A DNA stretch of 30,484 nt from Prevotella sp. CAG:1031 (GTDB lineage Bacteria; Bacteroidota; Bacteroidia; Bacteroidales; Muribaculaceae), in the NCBI GenBank assembly GCA_000431215.1, contig HF985591.1:1-30484 (forward strand). Reading direction: 5' to 3'. The stretch's first letter is position 1, and each line of letters opens with the position of its first letter. The translations under genes and the position numbers were made by a program. The notes under the pieces were generated by a model that saw only the letters and a list, made by a program, of their open reading frames with translations, was not told the DNA's origin and searched no databases. Shown in pieces: positions 1 through 8,697 of the stretch.

Positions 1-2
1 AA

Positions 3-398
3 GAGCGTTGCGCAAGTGACCCTATCCTCGCTATCAAGTATGCAAATCCGGCGAAGTCATTAGAAAAGGCACTCAACTTTGTGGCTCACGAGGTGCAGAA
101 AAGCGGACTCACCATTATGGACTCGGATAGCGTGTTCGGTCTAATCCTTCATTATTACGATGAAAATTTGGAGGATGTCCCCAATGTCAACTGCAAGATA
201 GCGGTTGCAAAGGAACTCACCGAAACCGAGAGAGCCGAAGCAAAGGAACAGGCTATGGAGCAGTACAAGGAAGAACAGCTCCGAGAACTCCGCAGACAGA
301 ACCAGCCGAAGGCTACCACTCCCAAGCACATCGCCACCGCACCGAAAGCAGGTGAAGAAATCAATGTTCAACCCAATCTCTTTGGAGATGACTTCTAA
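3..398 (+). CDS. PcfK-like conjugative-element protein, 5' end outside window
   Basis: The reading frame is open from the left edge, so only the last 131 residues or so are visible and the true start lies upstream; the GTG at position 81 is just an internal valine codon. The visible part has a globular stretch with hydrophobic residues, a highly charged Glu/Arg/Lys/Gln helix in the middle, and a low-complexity tail ending in NLFGDDF. This pattern, and the PcfJ-like gene that starts 11 bases after its stop, match the PcfK-like family found in conjugative transposons of Bacteroidales. The family is named after pcfK of enterococcal plasmid pCF10; its biochemical role is not established. The assignment rests on family recall plus gene order, and the missing N-terminus cannot be judged. 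Confidence 0.75.
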   Translation, partial: ERCASDPILAIKYANPAKSLEKALNFVAHEVQKSGLTIMDSDSVFGLILHYYDENLEDVPNVNCKIAVAKELTETERAEAKEQAMEQYKEEQLRELRRQNQPKATTPKHIATAPKAGEEINVQPNLFGDDF

Positions 399-409
399 AG
401 CATACGACT

Positions 410-1672
410 ATGAAACCGAGAAATAAGAAGCAAGAGCAGATATTGGCAATGAGTGGGCAGCTTCGCCCACTCACCACCGCCCAAAAGCAGTGGGCACTGA
501 CCCATACAATCGACAACTATGCCCTTAAATTCAAGAAAGGGAAAGCCGTATGTCTGATATGCGGTCACGAATGGGAAGCCGAGGAAGGAATGTGCCGTTG
601 TCCACATTGTGGAGCAAAGGTTGAGGTCAAGGCTACCACTCAGCGAGTTGTAAGGGAGAGGTCATACTTCAACATCATCACCGCAGTCAAGGGTTTTCAA
701 GTAATCCGAATGTTTTTGATGATTGTGGAGTTCCGCAAGGGTATGAAGGCAAATCCCGGCTTCGTTGAAATCGGCTCCTATTGGATTGACAAGCACGGAC
801 ACACCACCGTTGTAGGGCTTCAGCGAACATTGGGTCACTACATTGACTCATTCGCTTTTGGCTCTCCATTGGAAATCAGACACGACAATGACGCATTCTG
901 GCACATCGCCGACCAATGGGTCTATCCAAGAATCAAGGTAACTGACACAATCAAGCGCAACGGATACACAACATTTACCTATGGCGCACACCCCGTGACT
1001 ATGTTTCAGCAGTTGCTCACCAACCCAAAGGCTGAGACTCTGATGAAAGCCGAAGAGGAAGGGTTGTTCCGCTACCTCTGCCACCACCCTAAAGAGGTTG
1101 ACAAATATTGGGACACAATCAAAGTGGCACGTCGGGCAGGTTACAAGGTTGATGACCCGCAGATGTGGTTTGACTACATCAAGATGTTGGATAGAATGGG
1201 CAGAGACCTCCATTCTCCCACGTTGGTCGCTCCGAGAGACCTAAAGACATCGCACGATGAGTATGTGGCAAAGGCTGAGCGTCAGCGTATCAAGGAGCAA
1301 AGGGAAAGAGACCGCAAGAGAGCGGAAGCGGATGAAGCCAAGTTTGAGGAACTTAAAGGCAGATATGTAGGATTAGTGATGACAGACGGAGAAATCGTAG
1401 TCCATACCCTCAATTCCGTAGCAGAGTATTATGATGAGGGAAGCCGTCAGCACATCTGCGTAGGTTCATCGTCCTACTACCTCAAAGAGGACACATTGGT
1501 TTTCACCGCCAAAATCAAGGACAAGACAATCGCCACGATTGAAATCTCCCTCAAAGACTACTCAATCATCCAATGCAGGGCATTTGCCAACAAGGTCTGT
1601 CAATATCAAGACCGCATCGCTCAAATCATCAGCGACAATATCAAGATGATAGCAGAGAGAAAGAGAGCATAA
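410..1672 (+). CDS. PcfJ-like conjugative-element protein
   Basis: This 420-residue protein has an N-terminal zinc-ribbon-like pattern (C48-x2-C51 and C64-x2-C67, with an extra Cys at 62). A middle region of mixed helices follows, then a Lys/Arg/Glu-rich linker around residues 285-315. The C-terminal domain carries HICVGSSSYYL and later IIQCRAFANK, which is the characteristic end of PcfJ-like proteins of Bacteroidales mobile elements. The ATG at 410 follows the PcfK-like stop by 11 bases, so the two are co-transcribed. The family travels with integrative conjugative elements; its exact role is unknown. GC content looks higher here than in the large minus-strand operon to the right. Length and motifs look complete, with no sign of a frameshift. 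Confidence 0.85.
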   Translation: MKPRNKKQEQILAMSGQLRPLTTAQKQWALTHTIDNYALKFKKGKAVCLICGHEWEAEEGMCRCPHCGAKVEVKATTQRVVRERSYFNIITAVKGFQVIRMFLMIVEFRKGMKANPGFVEIGSYWIDKHGHTTVVGLQRTLGHYIDSFAFGSPLEIRHDNDAFWHIADQWVYPRIKVTDTIKRNGYTTFTYGAHPVTMFQQLLTNPKAETLMKAEEEGLFRYLCHHPKEVDKYWDTIKVARRAGYKVDDPQMWFDYIKMLDRMGRDLHSPTLVAPRDLKTSHDEYVAKAERQRIKEQRERDRKRAEADEAKFEELKGRYVGLVMTDGEIVVHTLNSVAEYYDEGSRQHICVGSSSYYLKEDTLVFTAKIKDKTIATIEISLKDYSIIQCRAFANKVCQYQDRIAQIISDNIKMIAERKRA

Positions 1673-1681
1673 GTTTAACCC

Positions 1682-1706
1682 GACCTCCACCGCACCGGTG
1701 GAGGTC
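1682..1706 (+). other. Perfect 10-bp hairpin between PcfJ-like and DUF3873-like genes
   Basis: The arms gacctccacc (1682-1691) and ggtggaggtc (1697-1706) are exact reverse complements around a 5-base loop. No T-run follows, so it is not a textbook intrinsic terminator. It lies 18 bases before the next ATG and could affect mRNA stability or translation of the small gene downstream. Confidence 0.6.
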
Positions 1707-1723
1707 ACAACACCCAACAAGCT

Positions 1724-1930
1724 ATGACACGCATGACACAAAACGGAATATCGACCACGCAGAAAGGTCAAGAGCAATACGAGACATTCTACTCCGCCCA
1801 TCGAGGCAAACGTATAAGCCGAGTAATGTATGATTATCGTACCGAGGGCGGCGAACTATTCTCAGTGGTGGCACCGACCCTTAAAGAGTGCCGACAGAAA
1901 CGGGACGAATGGCTCGCAAAAAAGAAATAG
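1724..1930 (+). CDS. DUF3873-like small protein of Bacteroidales conjugative elements
   Basis: This 68-residue protein reads as a short N-terminal part, then an aromatic/basic core (YDYRTEGGELFSVVAPTLKE) and a charged C-terminus with KRDEWLAKKK. The pattern G-V/I-S-T...G-x-E-Q-Y-E-x-F and LF-S-V-x-APTL-x-x-C-R-x-K-R-D-x-W is what I recall for DUF3873 proteins, which are common beside PcfK/PcfJ genes in Bacteroides-type conjugative transposons. No function is known. The ATG at 1724 is preferred because the family motif begins a few residues later. It is the last plus-strand gene before the convergent junction. Confidence 0.7.
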   Translation: MTRMTQNGISTTQKGQEQYETFYSAHRGKRISRVMYDYRTEGGELFSVVAPTLKECRQKRDEWLAKKK

Positions 1931-1951
1931 CCAATAGTCGTAATATCGCCA

Positions 1952-1983
1952 AGCGGAGCAACCCTGTGAAGAGTTGCTCCGCT
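1952..1983. terminator. Strong hairpin at convergent junction, likely bidirectional terminator
   Basis: The arms agcggagcaac (1952-1962) and gttgctccgct (1973-1983) are perfect 11-bp reverse complements around a 10-base loop. The hairpin sits 21 bases after the DUF3873-like stop and 78 bases from the end of the oppositely oriented operon. The U-tract on the plus strand is weak (gatttacgc), so the terminator role is inferred mainly from its position between converging genes. Confidence 0.6.
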
Positions 1984-2012
1984 GATTTACGCTCAAAATT
2001 CCGAAAATTTCT

Positions 2013-2030
2013 GCCGCCTTTGGAGGCGGC
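2013..2030. terminator. Second small GC hairpin at the convergent junction
   Basis: gccgcc (2013-2018) pairs with ggcggc (2025-2030) around a 6-base loop. On the minus strand it is followed by agaaattttcgg, a moderately A/T-rich run, so it may end the long minus-strand transcript whose last stop codon is at 2061. It has only a six-pair stem and no clean T-run. Confidence 0.4.
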
Positions 2031-2060
2031 GAGGGGGCTAAATTTGGTTAGAATAATAAT

Positions 2061-4274
2061 TTACCAATCAGACCATCTGTCGCATGATGATTTTAATTGA
2101 TTGGCAATGTCGGTATCTGCGTAGTGATGTTTTATGGTCAGATATTGACCGATTTTCATAAGTATTTCTGCCGCTTCATTATCATCGAGAAGGGCAATTT
2201 GTTCCTTGATATTTTTAATTGATTCTTGTCTCAATATTTTCAAACGCTGATAGCTTCTATTGAACTTTGAAGGCTGGTCAACCGGAAAATATTCTTCGCA
2301 CATATAATCGTGAATTATTTCAGTCGCTCTTTTGCCAATCGGCTGATTTGGTATTTGATATGGAAAAAATGGGCTACTTCCTTCTCCATAGCGGGTTAAT
2401 GACCAGCAAGGATAAACAGAGTTGGCAATGCCAGTATAATAATCTATACCAGCCATTGTTCGCACTTTTCTCGGCTTATTTGCATTATCCATCGTCTGTT
2501 TGAGTTGAGTCATACGCTGTGCGAACCATTTTTTGTGATTCGGTGAAAGTGACTGCATCTTAGTTTCTCCGTAGCGGCACAATGGATCGGAAATAAACTG
2601 GAGTGCAAAAGGATTTTTACCGGTATCATATATATTTGAACCGTATTGGTCTGATACTGTCTCAAAAGTTTCAGCAGCTTCGACGTAACGAGTTTCTGCA
2701 ATAAGCAAAGTGCCGATAAGGTCGTTCCAACGGTCGGAATGGCGCGTTATGCTGCTGTTGCGTTTGATTAGAGATGACCATGAATTATTAGCATTAAGTG
2801 TTGTTTTAGCGGTCGTTGCAACATCGGCTCCACATTCCATAGCAAAACAGATAGAAGCACAGCCATGTGAATCAGCCATTATTATTTCTTCAGCGGAGAG
2901 TCCGGCATGGTCAACGAGGTCAAGTAGCTGCAAAGCACTGATTGTGTCATTCGCTGCAAGCATTTTAGGTACGACAATACAGTCAGCGGCCCTATGGAGC
3001 ATATCCAACGGGTAGCAGTAGCTTTGATGCGTATTTCGGAAAAAAATAACATTTTCGCAAAAATTCGTATGCCATTCCTCCGGATGGGAGTATGTGTCAT
3101 AACCGAGCAGACCGACTTTTTCAGCTCTTTCAATCCGCTTGCGATCAATTATTTCAGTTCCTTTTTTACACAACCAATCAGCCTCACCCGCAAACCAATT
3201 CTTATAAGTGTCATCATACTCGCGTAAATAACTTTGTGTTATGAATCGCAGAGTCCTGATTTGCTCCTTGAGATGTGGGGATGCTGCATTGAGGTTTATT
3301 TTGGAAAACACAGAATCAGCTTTTTCGTAATCCACCGGAGAAATAAGATAGGCGAATCCTTCGGTGTATTGCCATATCGGCTTATAGCACTCCAGCCCCT
3401 TTTCGGCGGCATCCTTTGCCACAGATATAACTTCTCCAATCTCCGGCAATGAGAGACCATTCCAATACCAAGACTCATCTTTATCACTGGCTAATTCCAT
3501 CTGTCGGATGTGCGCTTGAAGGAGACGCATAATAGCTGAGTCATTTCCCGGCGCTAACGATAATTGGCGTGCCAGCGCAAGGTTATTGGTGTCCATACCA
3601 AGTTTTTCAAGAGTCCATCTTAGCGAAGTCTCATCTCCTGAGTTCTGATAAATTTCAAGAGCTTGTTCGTATGCCCCGGTATAATAGTATGCGCTTGCAA
3701 GACTCTGATCAAAAATAGATTTCAGTTGAGAATCTTTGAATTGATGAGTTTCCGCAATTGTGATTATTTCAGGATACTTCTTAAGTACCCGTAAAGCACG
3801 GGCTGCCTGAATGGCATAGCGGTCACCATACTTGCCTGAAAGACGGCTTTTTGCTTTTATTGCTAAAGAATCAAGTCGTTGTAACTTGGGGTCATCATCG
3901 TAATAGAAATACCAGGGATTAGCAGTGCGGGCACATTCTGTCTCTGTTTCACGCATCAATACAATATAGTCATATAGCTCCTTGTTATTGCCGAGGGTAG
4001 TTTTCAGTTGCGTAGTGAGGTTAAGAGTTTGTAAATCTTTCACTGTGTATCCATCGGAATAAATCAGCTTTTTGATTTCCTCTCGCGAAACTCCGGGAAG
4101 CAGCATCTGCCATATCCGAATCATATCTGTTTCAGATTGCGAGTTTTTAGCATCGTTGTCTATGATGTTGTATGTCAGGTAGTATTGCGGCTCGAATGTA
4201 GGATACCAACAAGCCGAAACGGCATGGGCAATTAGCATAAATGCCGCAGTTATGATATTGCGATATTTACTCAT
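2061..4274 (-). CDS. Large helical-repeat (TPR-like) lipoprotein, function unknown
   Basis: I chose the ATG at 4274, which gives 737 residues. It yields a clean signal peptide (MSKYRNIITAAFMLIAHAVS) ending in a lipobox with Cys22, whereas the ATG 48 bases further upstream puts a charged 16-residue extension in front of it. After Cys22 comes a W-Y-P segment, then alpha-helical sequence with TPR-like pieces such as AYYYTGAYEQALEIYQ around residues 205-220. The product is therefore probably an envelope-exposed solenoid that binds partners. The start overlaps the stop of the upstream gene by 8 bases, indicating coupled translation. It is the last gene of the operon. I recognise no catalytic motif and no named family, so the function is open. 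Confidence 0.75.
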   Translation of the reverse strand: MSKYRNIITAAFMLIAHAVSACWYPTFEPQYYLTYNIIDNDAKNSQSETDMIRIWQMLLPGVSREEIKKLIYSDGYTVKDLQTLNLTTQLKTTLGNNKELYDYIVLMRETETECARTANPWYFYYDDDPKLQRLDSLAIKAKSRLSGKYGDRYAIQAARALRVLKKYPEIITIAETHQFKDSQLKSIFDQSLASAYYYTGAYEQALEIYQNSGDETSLRWTLEKLGMDTNNLALARQLSLAPGNDSAIMRLLQAHIRQMELASDKDESWYWNGLSLPEIGEVISVAKDAAEKGLECYKPIWQYTEGFAYLISPVDYEKADSVFSKINLNAASPHLKEQIRTLRFITQSYLREYDDTYKNWFAGEADWLCKKGTEIIDRKRIERAEKVGLLGYDTYSHPEEWHTNFCENVIFFRNTHQSYCYPLDMLHRAADCIVVPKMLAANDTISALQLLDLVDHAGLSAEEIIMADSHGCASICFAMECGADVATTAKTTLNANNSWSSLIKRNSSITRHSDRWNDLIGTLLIAETRYVEAAETFETVSDQYGSNIYDTGKNPFALQFISDPLCRYGETKMQSLSPNHKKWFAQRMTQLKQTMDNANKPRKVRTMAGIDYYTGIANSVYPCWSLTRYGEGSSPFFPYQIPNQPIGKRATEIIHDYMCEEYFPVDQPSKFNRSYQRLKILRQESIKNIKEQIALLDDNEAAEILMKIGQYLTIKHHYADTDIANQLKSSCDRWSDW

Positions 4275-5277
4275 AGATTTTCTTGATTTGAGCCGGAGTG
4301 TATTTCGATAGTTGGTTCTCATCGAGGTGATATAGAATGGTGTTTTGGGGGCTATATCCCAAATAATCTTCTACCAGTTGTTTTGTTTTCATAAGTTCCT
4401 CAAACGATGCCATTTCATATCTTACAGTCTGGCGATAGTCCATATTGACAGCATCTGAAATATTTGACTGCAAGGCAAATATATTATCGTGTAGTCGTGT
4501 AAGTTCCGGAATGCTGTCCGGATTGGCATCAATTTTGGTAAGACGATTGAATTCCGTGCCGTTGAATACCACTCCCCATGAAAACACGGGGTATGCTACA
4601 TCAAGCTGTATCTTATACTTGGGAGCACCGTCAAGATATTTCTTAACTATATCCGAACGAAGAATTGAGTTTGTTTCTTTTGAATTCTTCAGTTCTCCTA
4701 CATTATAGACCATTAGAACTCCTTTATCTACATCTGGACTTGGTTGAGAAAGCTGATGCAGTCTGATGGTAGCACTCAATTTTTTGTCTTGTGCCGAGGT
4801 TAAGGCTTTCAGCTCTCTGCAAAGTGTGAAAAATGTGTTACGTGTAGATTCAGTCCAATCGCAGTCAAGTTGGATTTCGTTAAACGAAAGATTGCCATTC
4901 TTGCATTTTGCATCAATGCGATCAAAAATTTTCATGGCGAATTCTTTCTCTCTTCCGCTCATATCTTCAATAGCTTCAAGTGTAATGAACACGCAAGGGA
5001 CAATCTCAGTTCCATTCGGAAAATCGGACTGATATGTTCCTACTTCGGCATCTGGAACAGGTCCAAACCTGAAGTCATTCCTGATGTCGAAAAAACGTAG
5101 ATATACCTTGTCCACGTTATTTTCAGTCAGAAAATTCTGCTCTGCGTCGCTTAGATTGACCCATGATTTCCAGAAATATACGGCGTTTGTGGAAGTCTCA
5201 GTCGATTCCTTGTGATTGCACGAGGAAAAGGAAATTGCAATGAGAAATGTAATAATTACAAAAATGAAGCGGTTCAT
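4267..5277 (-). CDS. TIM-barrel-like lipoprotein (DUF3142-like)
   Basis: The 336-residue product starts with a lipoprotein signal peptide (hydrophobic residues 4-17, FSSC with Cys20). The mature part has alternating beta/alpha segments: AVYFWKSWV near residue 32, KVYLRFFDI near 57, then the acidic strand-end motif IQLDCDWT at residues 135-142. This last motif resembles the conserved LQIDxD strand of DUF3142 proteins, thought to be glycoside-hydrolase-like TIM barrels. What is seen is the lipobox and strand pattern; the DUF3142 link is my inference and no catalytic pair can be assigned. It is the second-last gene of the operon, 29 bases after the upstream stop and overlapping the next gene by 8 bases. 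It may act on a surface glycan or merely share the fold. Confidence 0.65.
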   Translation of the reverse strand: MNRFIFVIITFLIAISFSSCNHKESTETSTNAVYFWKSWVNLSDAEQNFLTENNVDKVYLRFFDIRNDFRFGPVPDAEVGTYQSDFPNGTEIVPCVFITLEAIEDMSGREKEFAMKIFDRIDAKCKNGNLSFNEIQLDCDWTESTRNTFFTLCRELKALTSAQDKKLSATIRLHQLSQPSPDVDKGVLMVYNVGELKNSKETNSILRSDIVKKYLDGAPKYKIQLDVAYPVFSWGVVFNGTEFNRLTKIDANPDSIPELTRLHDNIFALQSNISDAVNMDYRQTVRYEMASFEELMKTKQLVEDYLGYSPQNTILYHLDENQLSKYTPAQIKKIYE

Positions 5278-5306
5278 ATCATATTGTTGTATTGGGGTTT
5301 ACAAAG

Positions 5307-6491
5307 TTAATCATTTTTATTATACGTTGTGCGCATGGCAAGGGTTATGGCTTCGCCAACTAATGCTATGTTTGCAAGGAGATAGTGACGTTTATCGTTC
5401 CATAGGACAGTGTGGCCTGCGATTTCAGCAGTTTTCAGCAAATCGTTTCGTAGGTCAGTGTCATTGAAATATGTGGCACAGCCTATGCCGAAGGCAGTTC
5501 CTGACGGACTAAGCCCGAAGATAATTGGTCCGGCATCCACATCCATTCCAAGAAAGCCACTGCCATCGGGATATTCCTTGAATCCGGTCAGCCATGAATC
5601 TTTCAGAAAGGCTTCTTTGAGATGTGAGTATTGCTCTTTAGCAAATTCCGAGTCTATTTGCGTGAGGTAATATGTGTTGAGAGTTGAATAGGATCCCTTG
5701 ATTGGTGACAATACAGAGGTGTTACCATCAAGAGGGAGAAAAGAGCGGAGCAACCCTGTTTCGCTGTCAATCCATTCCAATTTAGCTCGTTGAATCCAAC
5801 GGTTGACGGTGTTTTGGTATTTCCCATTGTTTAGCTGGGCATAATCTGTGAGCGCTACAATGGCAACGAGCATATCGGGTATGTATATGTCCTCACCGGG
5901 ATATGTAGGAAGATTCATACATTCAGACTCCAGTATCCGGCGATTCATCGCTTTACAAAGTGAGTCATGGAGCGCGTTGTAATTATCACCTCCGCCGATT
6001 TTGCGATAGTTGCCTATCATCCATGCCAAATGGCTCAGATATGATATATGGCTCTTATCTCCGGCAATCGAATCTAACGGATCTTCTCCCCAACGCATCT
6101 TGTCATATAGTCTCAGTTCCGGAGATCTAACTATCTGAATGAGGCTATCTATCGTATTTATTGATTCCTGTTTGGTTTCGGGATAAAGAATCGAAATGTT
6201 AGAAAGAGCTTTTGAAAACATAGAGCAGGAATACAATGCCCATTCGCCTTGAAATTGCAGTCCCAATCCTCCCGGCATTTCATTCAACAGTTGCCGAGGC
6301 TCAACGACAAATTTATCTACGAGCCAATTCTTTCGCTGAAGAATATCATTTTTCTCTTTCAGTTGGCTTCCAATGCTCCAACAACCCCAAACTACCCATG
6401 CCACTTTAATCAGCACAAATGCAATTATGCTGATAAAAAATAATTTGTGCCTGTAAATCCAATCTTTTATTATATCCATAAAGGGTATCAT
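5307..6491 (-). CDS. Membrane-anchored alpha-barrel-like protein, function unknown
   Basis: The start is taken as ATG at 6491 (394 residues); the in-frame codon just before it is TTG, and another ATG lies at 6479. There is one N-terminal transmembrane helix at about residues 16-38, then a large soluble domain rich in Trp, Gly and paired helices. A conserved-looking stretch, DVDAGPIIFGLSPSGTAFGIG, lies in the last third. The layout resembles membrane-anchored (alpha/alpha) barrel proteins such as those with a linalool dehydratase/isomerase-like domain, but this is a fold guess. It lies 6 bases... downstream of the HemW-like radical SAM gene in transcription order, so the genes are co-expressed. 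No active-site residues can be named with confidence. Confidence 0.6.
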   Translation of the reverse strand: MIPFMDIIKDWIYRHKLFFISIIAFVLIKVAWVVWGCWSIGSQLKEKNDILQRKNWLVDKFVVEPRQLLNEMPGGLGLQFQGEWALYSCSMFSKALSNISILYPETKQESINTIDSLIQIVRSPELRLYDKMRWGEDPLDSIAGDKSHISYLSHLAWMIGNYRKIGGGDNYNALHDSLCKAMNRRILESECMNLPTYPGEDIYIPDMLVAIVALTDYAQLNNGKYQNTVNRWIQRAKLEWIDSETGLLRSFLPLDGNTSVLSPIKGSYSTLNTYYLTQIDSEFAKEQYSHLKEAFLKDSWLTGFKEYPDGSGFLGMDVDAGPIIFGLSPSGTAFGIGCATYFNDTDLRNDLLKTAEIAGHTVLWNDKRHYLLANIALVGEAITLAMRTTYNKND

Positions 6492-6500
6492 CAATATTTT

Positions 6501-7832
6501 TCATTTATGAAGATATGAAGAGTTCTGGTTGTTCGCGTATGCCTTGATGTTGTTAATTGGATAGAACAATGAAAGAATCGCACCATAGTATCTGAATCCT
6601 TCCTTAGAAATTTGTATTCTATCTCCCGAACAAGTAATTAAATTTTTATCAGAAAGGAATTTCAGCACATCGGTGTATATTGACACGAATTGACCATCCA
6701 TTATTTGATTGGCCGTTGGCAGAGAGAACCCACCAGAATATCCGGATATGGCAATGAATTTTGCAAGGAGTTCTTGTTTGGGCAACGAATAGTAGATGTT
6801 TGGTTCATAAGAGACATTGAATCCGATTCGCGTCAAGATGCTTCCGTCATTTTTCCCTATATTGTAGGACAAACCGCTCATAGACATACTTTGTGCAGAA
6901 ATGCCAAATCCTTTATACTGCCATCCATCCAACATTCTATGCCTGAGATATGACGAAACGCCGTAGTCCCCAGCATCTTTGCTGAATGTATTCTGCCCGA
7001 AGTTGCTTTTGTATCCAAGTCGGATGAGACCATCGTATAAAAGGCAGTATTGCTCATAAGATGTTTCGCTGTTCACCGAAAAGGCAGAGCCAACTTGATT
7101 AGTTCTGAATTCATACACAGTAACTTGTTCGGGATTCAGGAATGATATTGTTTCCAGATCCTTGCATATTGTATCGGCAGTCTGTCCAGGCAACCCATAC
7201 ATAAGATCCAGATTTAATTTCTTGATTTTAGAGGCGTGAATCTTGTCGATAGTTTCCTTCATTGCAGTCTCATCAACATTTTGCCTGTGCAGCGGATTCA
7301 CTACAGATTCTACCACAGACTGTATGCCTAACGAGATTCTTGAAATACCGGCATTCCCGATTACGGAAATTTTCTCATCAGATAGAGTCTGGAACGTGGC
7401 TTCAATGCTCGGCTCATAGTCTGCGGTTAGAAGGACGCGAGAGATTAAATTTTGATATTCATTCAACAGCATGGCGAAAGCCTCATCGCATAACGATGTC
7501 GGCGTTCCACCACCTATGTCAAAACCATATAGTTTTATTTCAGGATATTGCCGGATAAATCTTTGAATATCCGAGATAAGGGCTTTTATATATCTGAATT
7601 GCATTTCTTTTGATGGAACGCATATCCGGGTGTATTCACAAAACGAACAGATCTGCTTGCAAAAAGGAATATGCACATAGAACGCCATAGGCTTAATTGC
7701 CTCAAATGGCAATTCTCTGGACACACTGTATCCGGCCCAATCCTTTGGAGAGATTGGATACGAAGTGTTGAACAAAGGATTGTTTTTCCTTGATTCAAAC
7801 AGACTCTCAATGTCAATATATGATGTTGTCAT
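6501..7832 (-). CDS. HemW-like radical SAM protein
   Basis: The 443-residue protein carries the radical SAM cluster motif C58-x3-C62-x2-C65 in HIPFCKQICSFCEY, then GGGTPT at 108-113 or so, SLGIQS with a following L-x-R-Q, and LDLMYGLPGQT. These blocks in this order match the HemN/HemW branch. The Cys after C65 that HemN has (CxxxCxxCxC) is absent, which favours HemW-like over true coproporphyrinogen dehydrogenase. Known HemW proteins bind heme, but many relatives in gene clusters have other, unknown substrates. The gene overlaps the upstream radical SAM gene by 20 bases, so the two are translated together. At 443 residues it is longer than a usual HemW (about 380), with a roughly 45-residue N-terminal extension. 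The substrate is unknown. Confidence 0.85.
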   Translation of the reverse strand: MTTSYIDIESLFESRKNNPLFNTSYPISPKDWAGYSVSRELPFEAIKPMAFYVHIPFCKQICSFCEYTRICVPSKEMQFRYIKALISDIQRFIRQYPEIKLYGFDIGGGTPTSLCDEAFAMLLNEYQNLISRVLLTADYEPSIEATFQTLSDEKISVIGNAGISRISLGIQSVVESVVNPLHRQNVDETAMKETIDKIHASKIKKLNLDLMYGLPGQTADTICKDLETISFLNPEQVTVYEFRTNQVGSAFSVNSETSYEQYCLLYDGLIRLGYKSNFGQNTFSKDAGDYGVSSYLRHRMLDGWQYKGFGISAQSMSMSGLSYNIGKNDGSILTRIGFNVSYEPNIYYSLPKQELLAKFIAISGYSGGFSLPTANQIMDGQFVSIYTDVLKFLSDKNLITCSGDRIQISKEGFRYYGAILSLFYPINNIKAYANNQNSSYLHK

Positions 7833-8697
7833 CGTGGAATCCCTGTCTTAAAAATTGGCCATCATACATCAATGATGATTCGCAATAATTGGGATTGGCA
7901 TAGTTGCGCATATATACCTCCAAAATTCGTCCATCGTGATTATACAGATAGTTGCTACATTTACAATCGGCTCCTCGGTTTCGGCTCTCAGTAAAGTATA
8001 GATGAGGTATTGAGGTGAAATTGATTTCACTAAAATCAACAAAATGCTCTTCACTATAATCGTTCACTTTCATCAATGCCACGAATCCAAGTCGTGGCAA
8101 GCCAAGTGAAATAGCAAATCTAAGCATCTTCTCTACTTCAATATCACAATCAATATACCCTCTTATGAGGTTGCAACTCGCGTTAACTATATCCATATTT
8201 ACTCCATCGAAAGAAAATGCGTTCACTGGAATTTTAACTCCATAAATTTCTGATAGCATTTCTCTGTCATAATGATGGAGCGACATTGAAATTGAGTTCC
8301 AACGGGGATGACGCATCAATTCTTGAGAGGAAGGTAGAAGTCCATTAGTATTCAAATGCAAATGAATACCTTTATATTTATCGATGGATGCTTGTTCAAG
8401 AATGCGATTAACAATATTTGGAACTACTGCCGGTTCACCTCCCGTTATGTTTATGCGATTCACAAAGATTTTTTTTGACTGTAACTCGTCCATTATACGC
8501 CATAGCTTGCTATAATCGAATTCTGATTTTGATAGATTACATCCCATATTAGAGCAGAATTCACATCGCGCGTTACAGCCATTTGTCACTTTGACAAATA
8601 GATTTACAGATGGAGGAATGTGGGTTGCAGACAAAGAGCCATATCCACAACCTAAATCCTTAATGTATATGGCTTTATCAAAGATACTTACCTCCAT
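7813..8697 (-). CDS. Radical SAM protein (MoaA/QueE-like N-terminal domain)
   Basis: The 294-residue protein has the cluster-binding motif C41-x3-C45-x2-C48 (TNGCNARCEFCS) and the SAM-binding GGEP at 86-89, followed by a Leu-rich strand ending LHLNTNG. More cysteines lie in the C-terminal third (CKCSNYLYNHDGRI region and NYCESS). They are too few and wrongly spaced for a standard SPASM domain but could hold an auxiliary cluster. Substrate unknown. The start overlaps the upstream macro/FtsZ fusion gene by 10 bases, and the end overlaps the HemW-like gene by 20 bases. No obvious precursor peptide is encoded next to it, so a peptide-modifying role is not supported by context. Confidence 0.85.
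   Translation of the reverse strand: MEVSIFDKAIYIKDLGCGYGSLSATHIPPSVNLFVKVTNGCNARCEFCSNMGCNLSKSEFDYSKLWRIMDELQSKKIFVNRINITGGEPAVVPNIVNRILEQASIDKYKGIHLHLNTNGLLPSSQELMRHPRWNSISMSLHHYDREMLSEIYGVKIPVNAFSFDGVNMDIVNASCNLIRGYIDCDIEVEKMLRFAISLGLPRLGFVALMKVNDYSEEHFVDFSEINFTSIPHLYFTESRNRGADCKCSNYLYNHDGRILEVYMRNYANPNYCESSLMYDGQFLRQGFHDDNIIY

Noticed and set aside
4274..4322. Upstream ATG for the helical-repeat lipoprotein
   Set aside because: It would put a charged 16-residue extension in front of a clean signal peptide and lengthen the overlap with the upstream gene; the ATG at 4274 is better.
5744..5759. 16-base string agcggagcaaccctgt, also present in the hairpin at 1952-1967
   Set aside because: One copy is within a coding region and the other in a hairpin, with no shared flanks. 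One such match in 30 kb is compatible with chance.
6501..7832. Oxygen-independent coproporphyrinogen oxidase (HemN)
   Set aside because: The CxxxCxxCxC pattern of HemN is not met, and no heme genes are nearby; HemW-like is the safer name.
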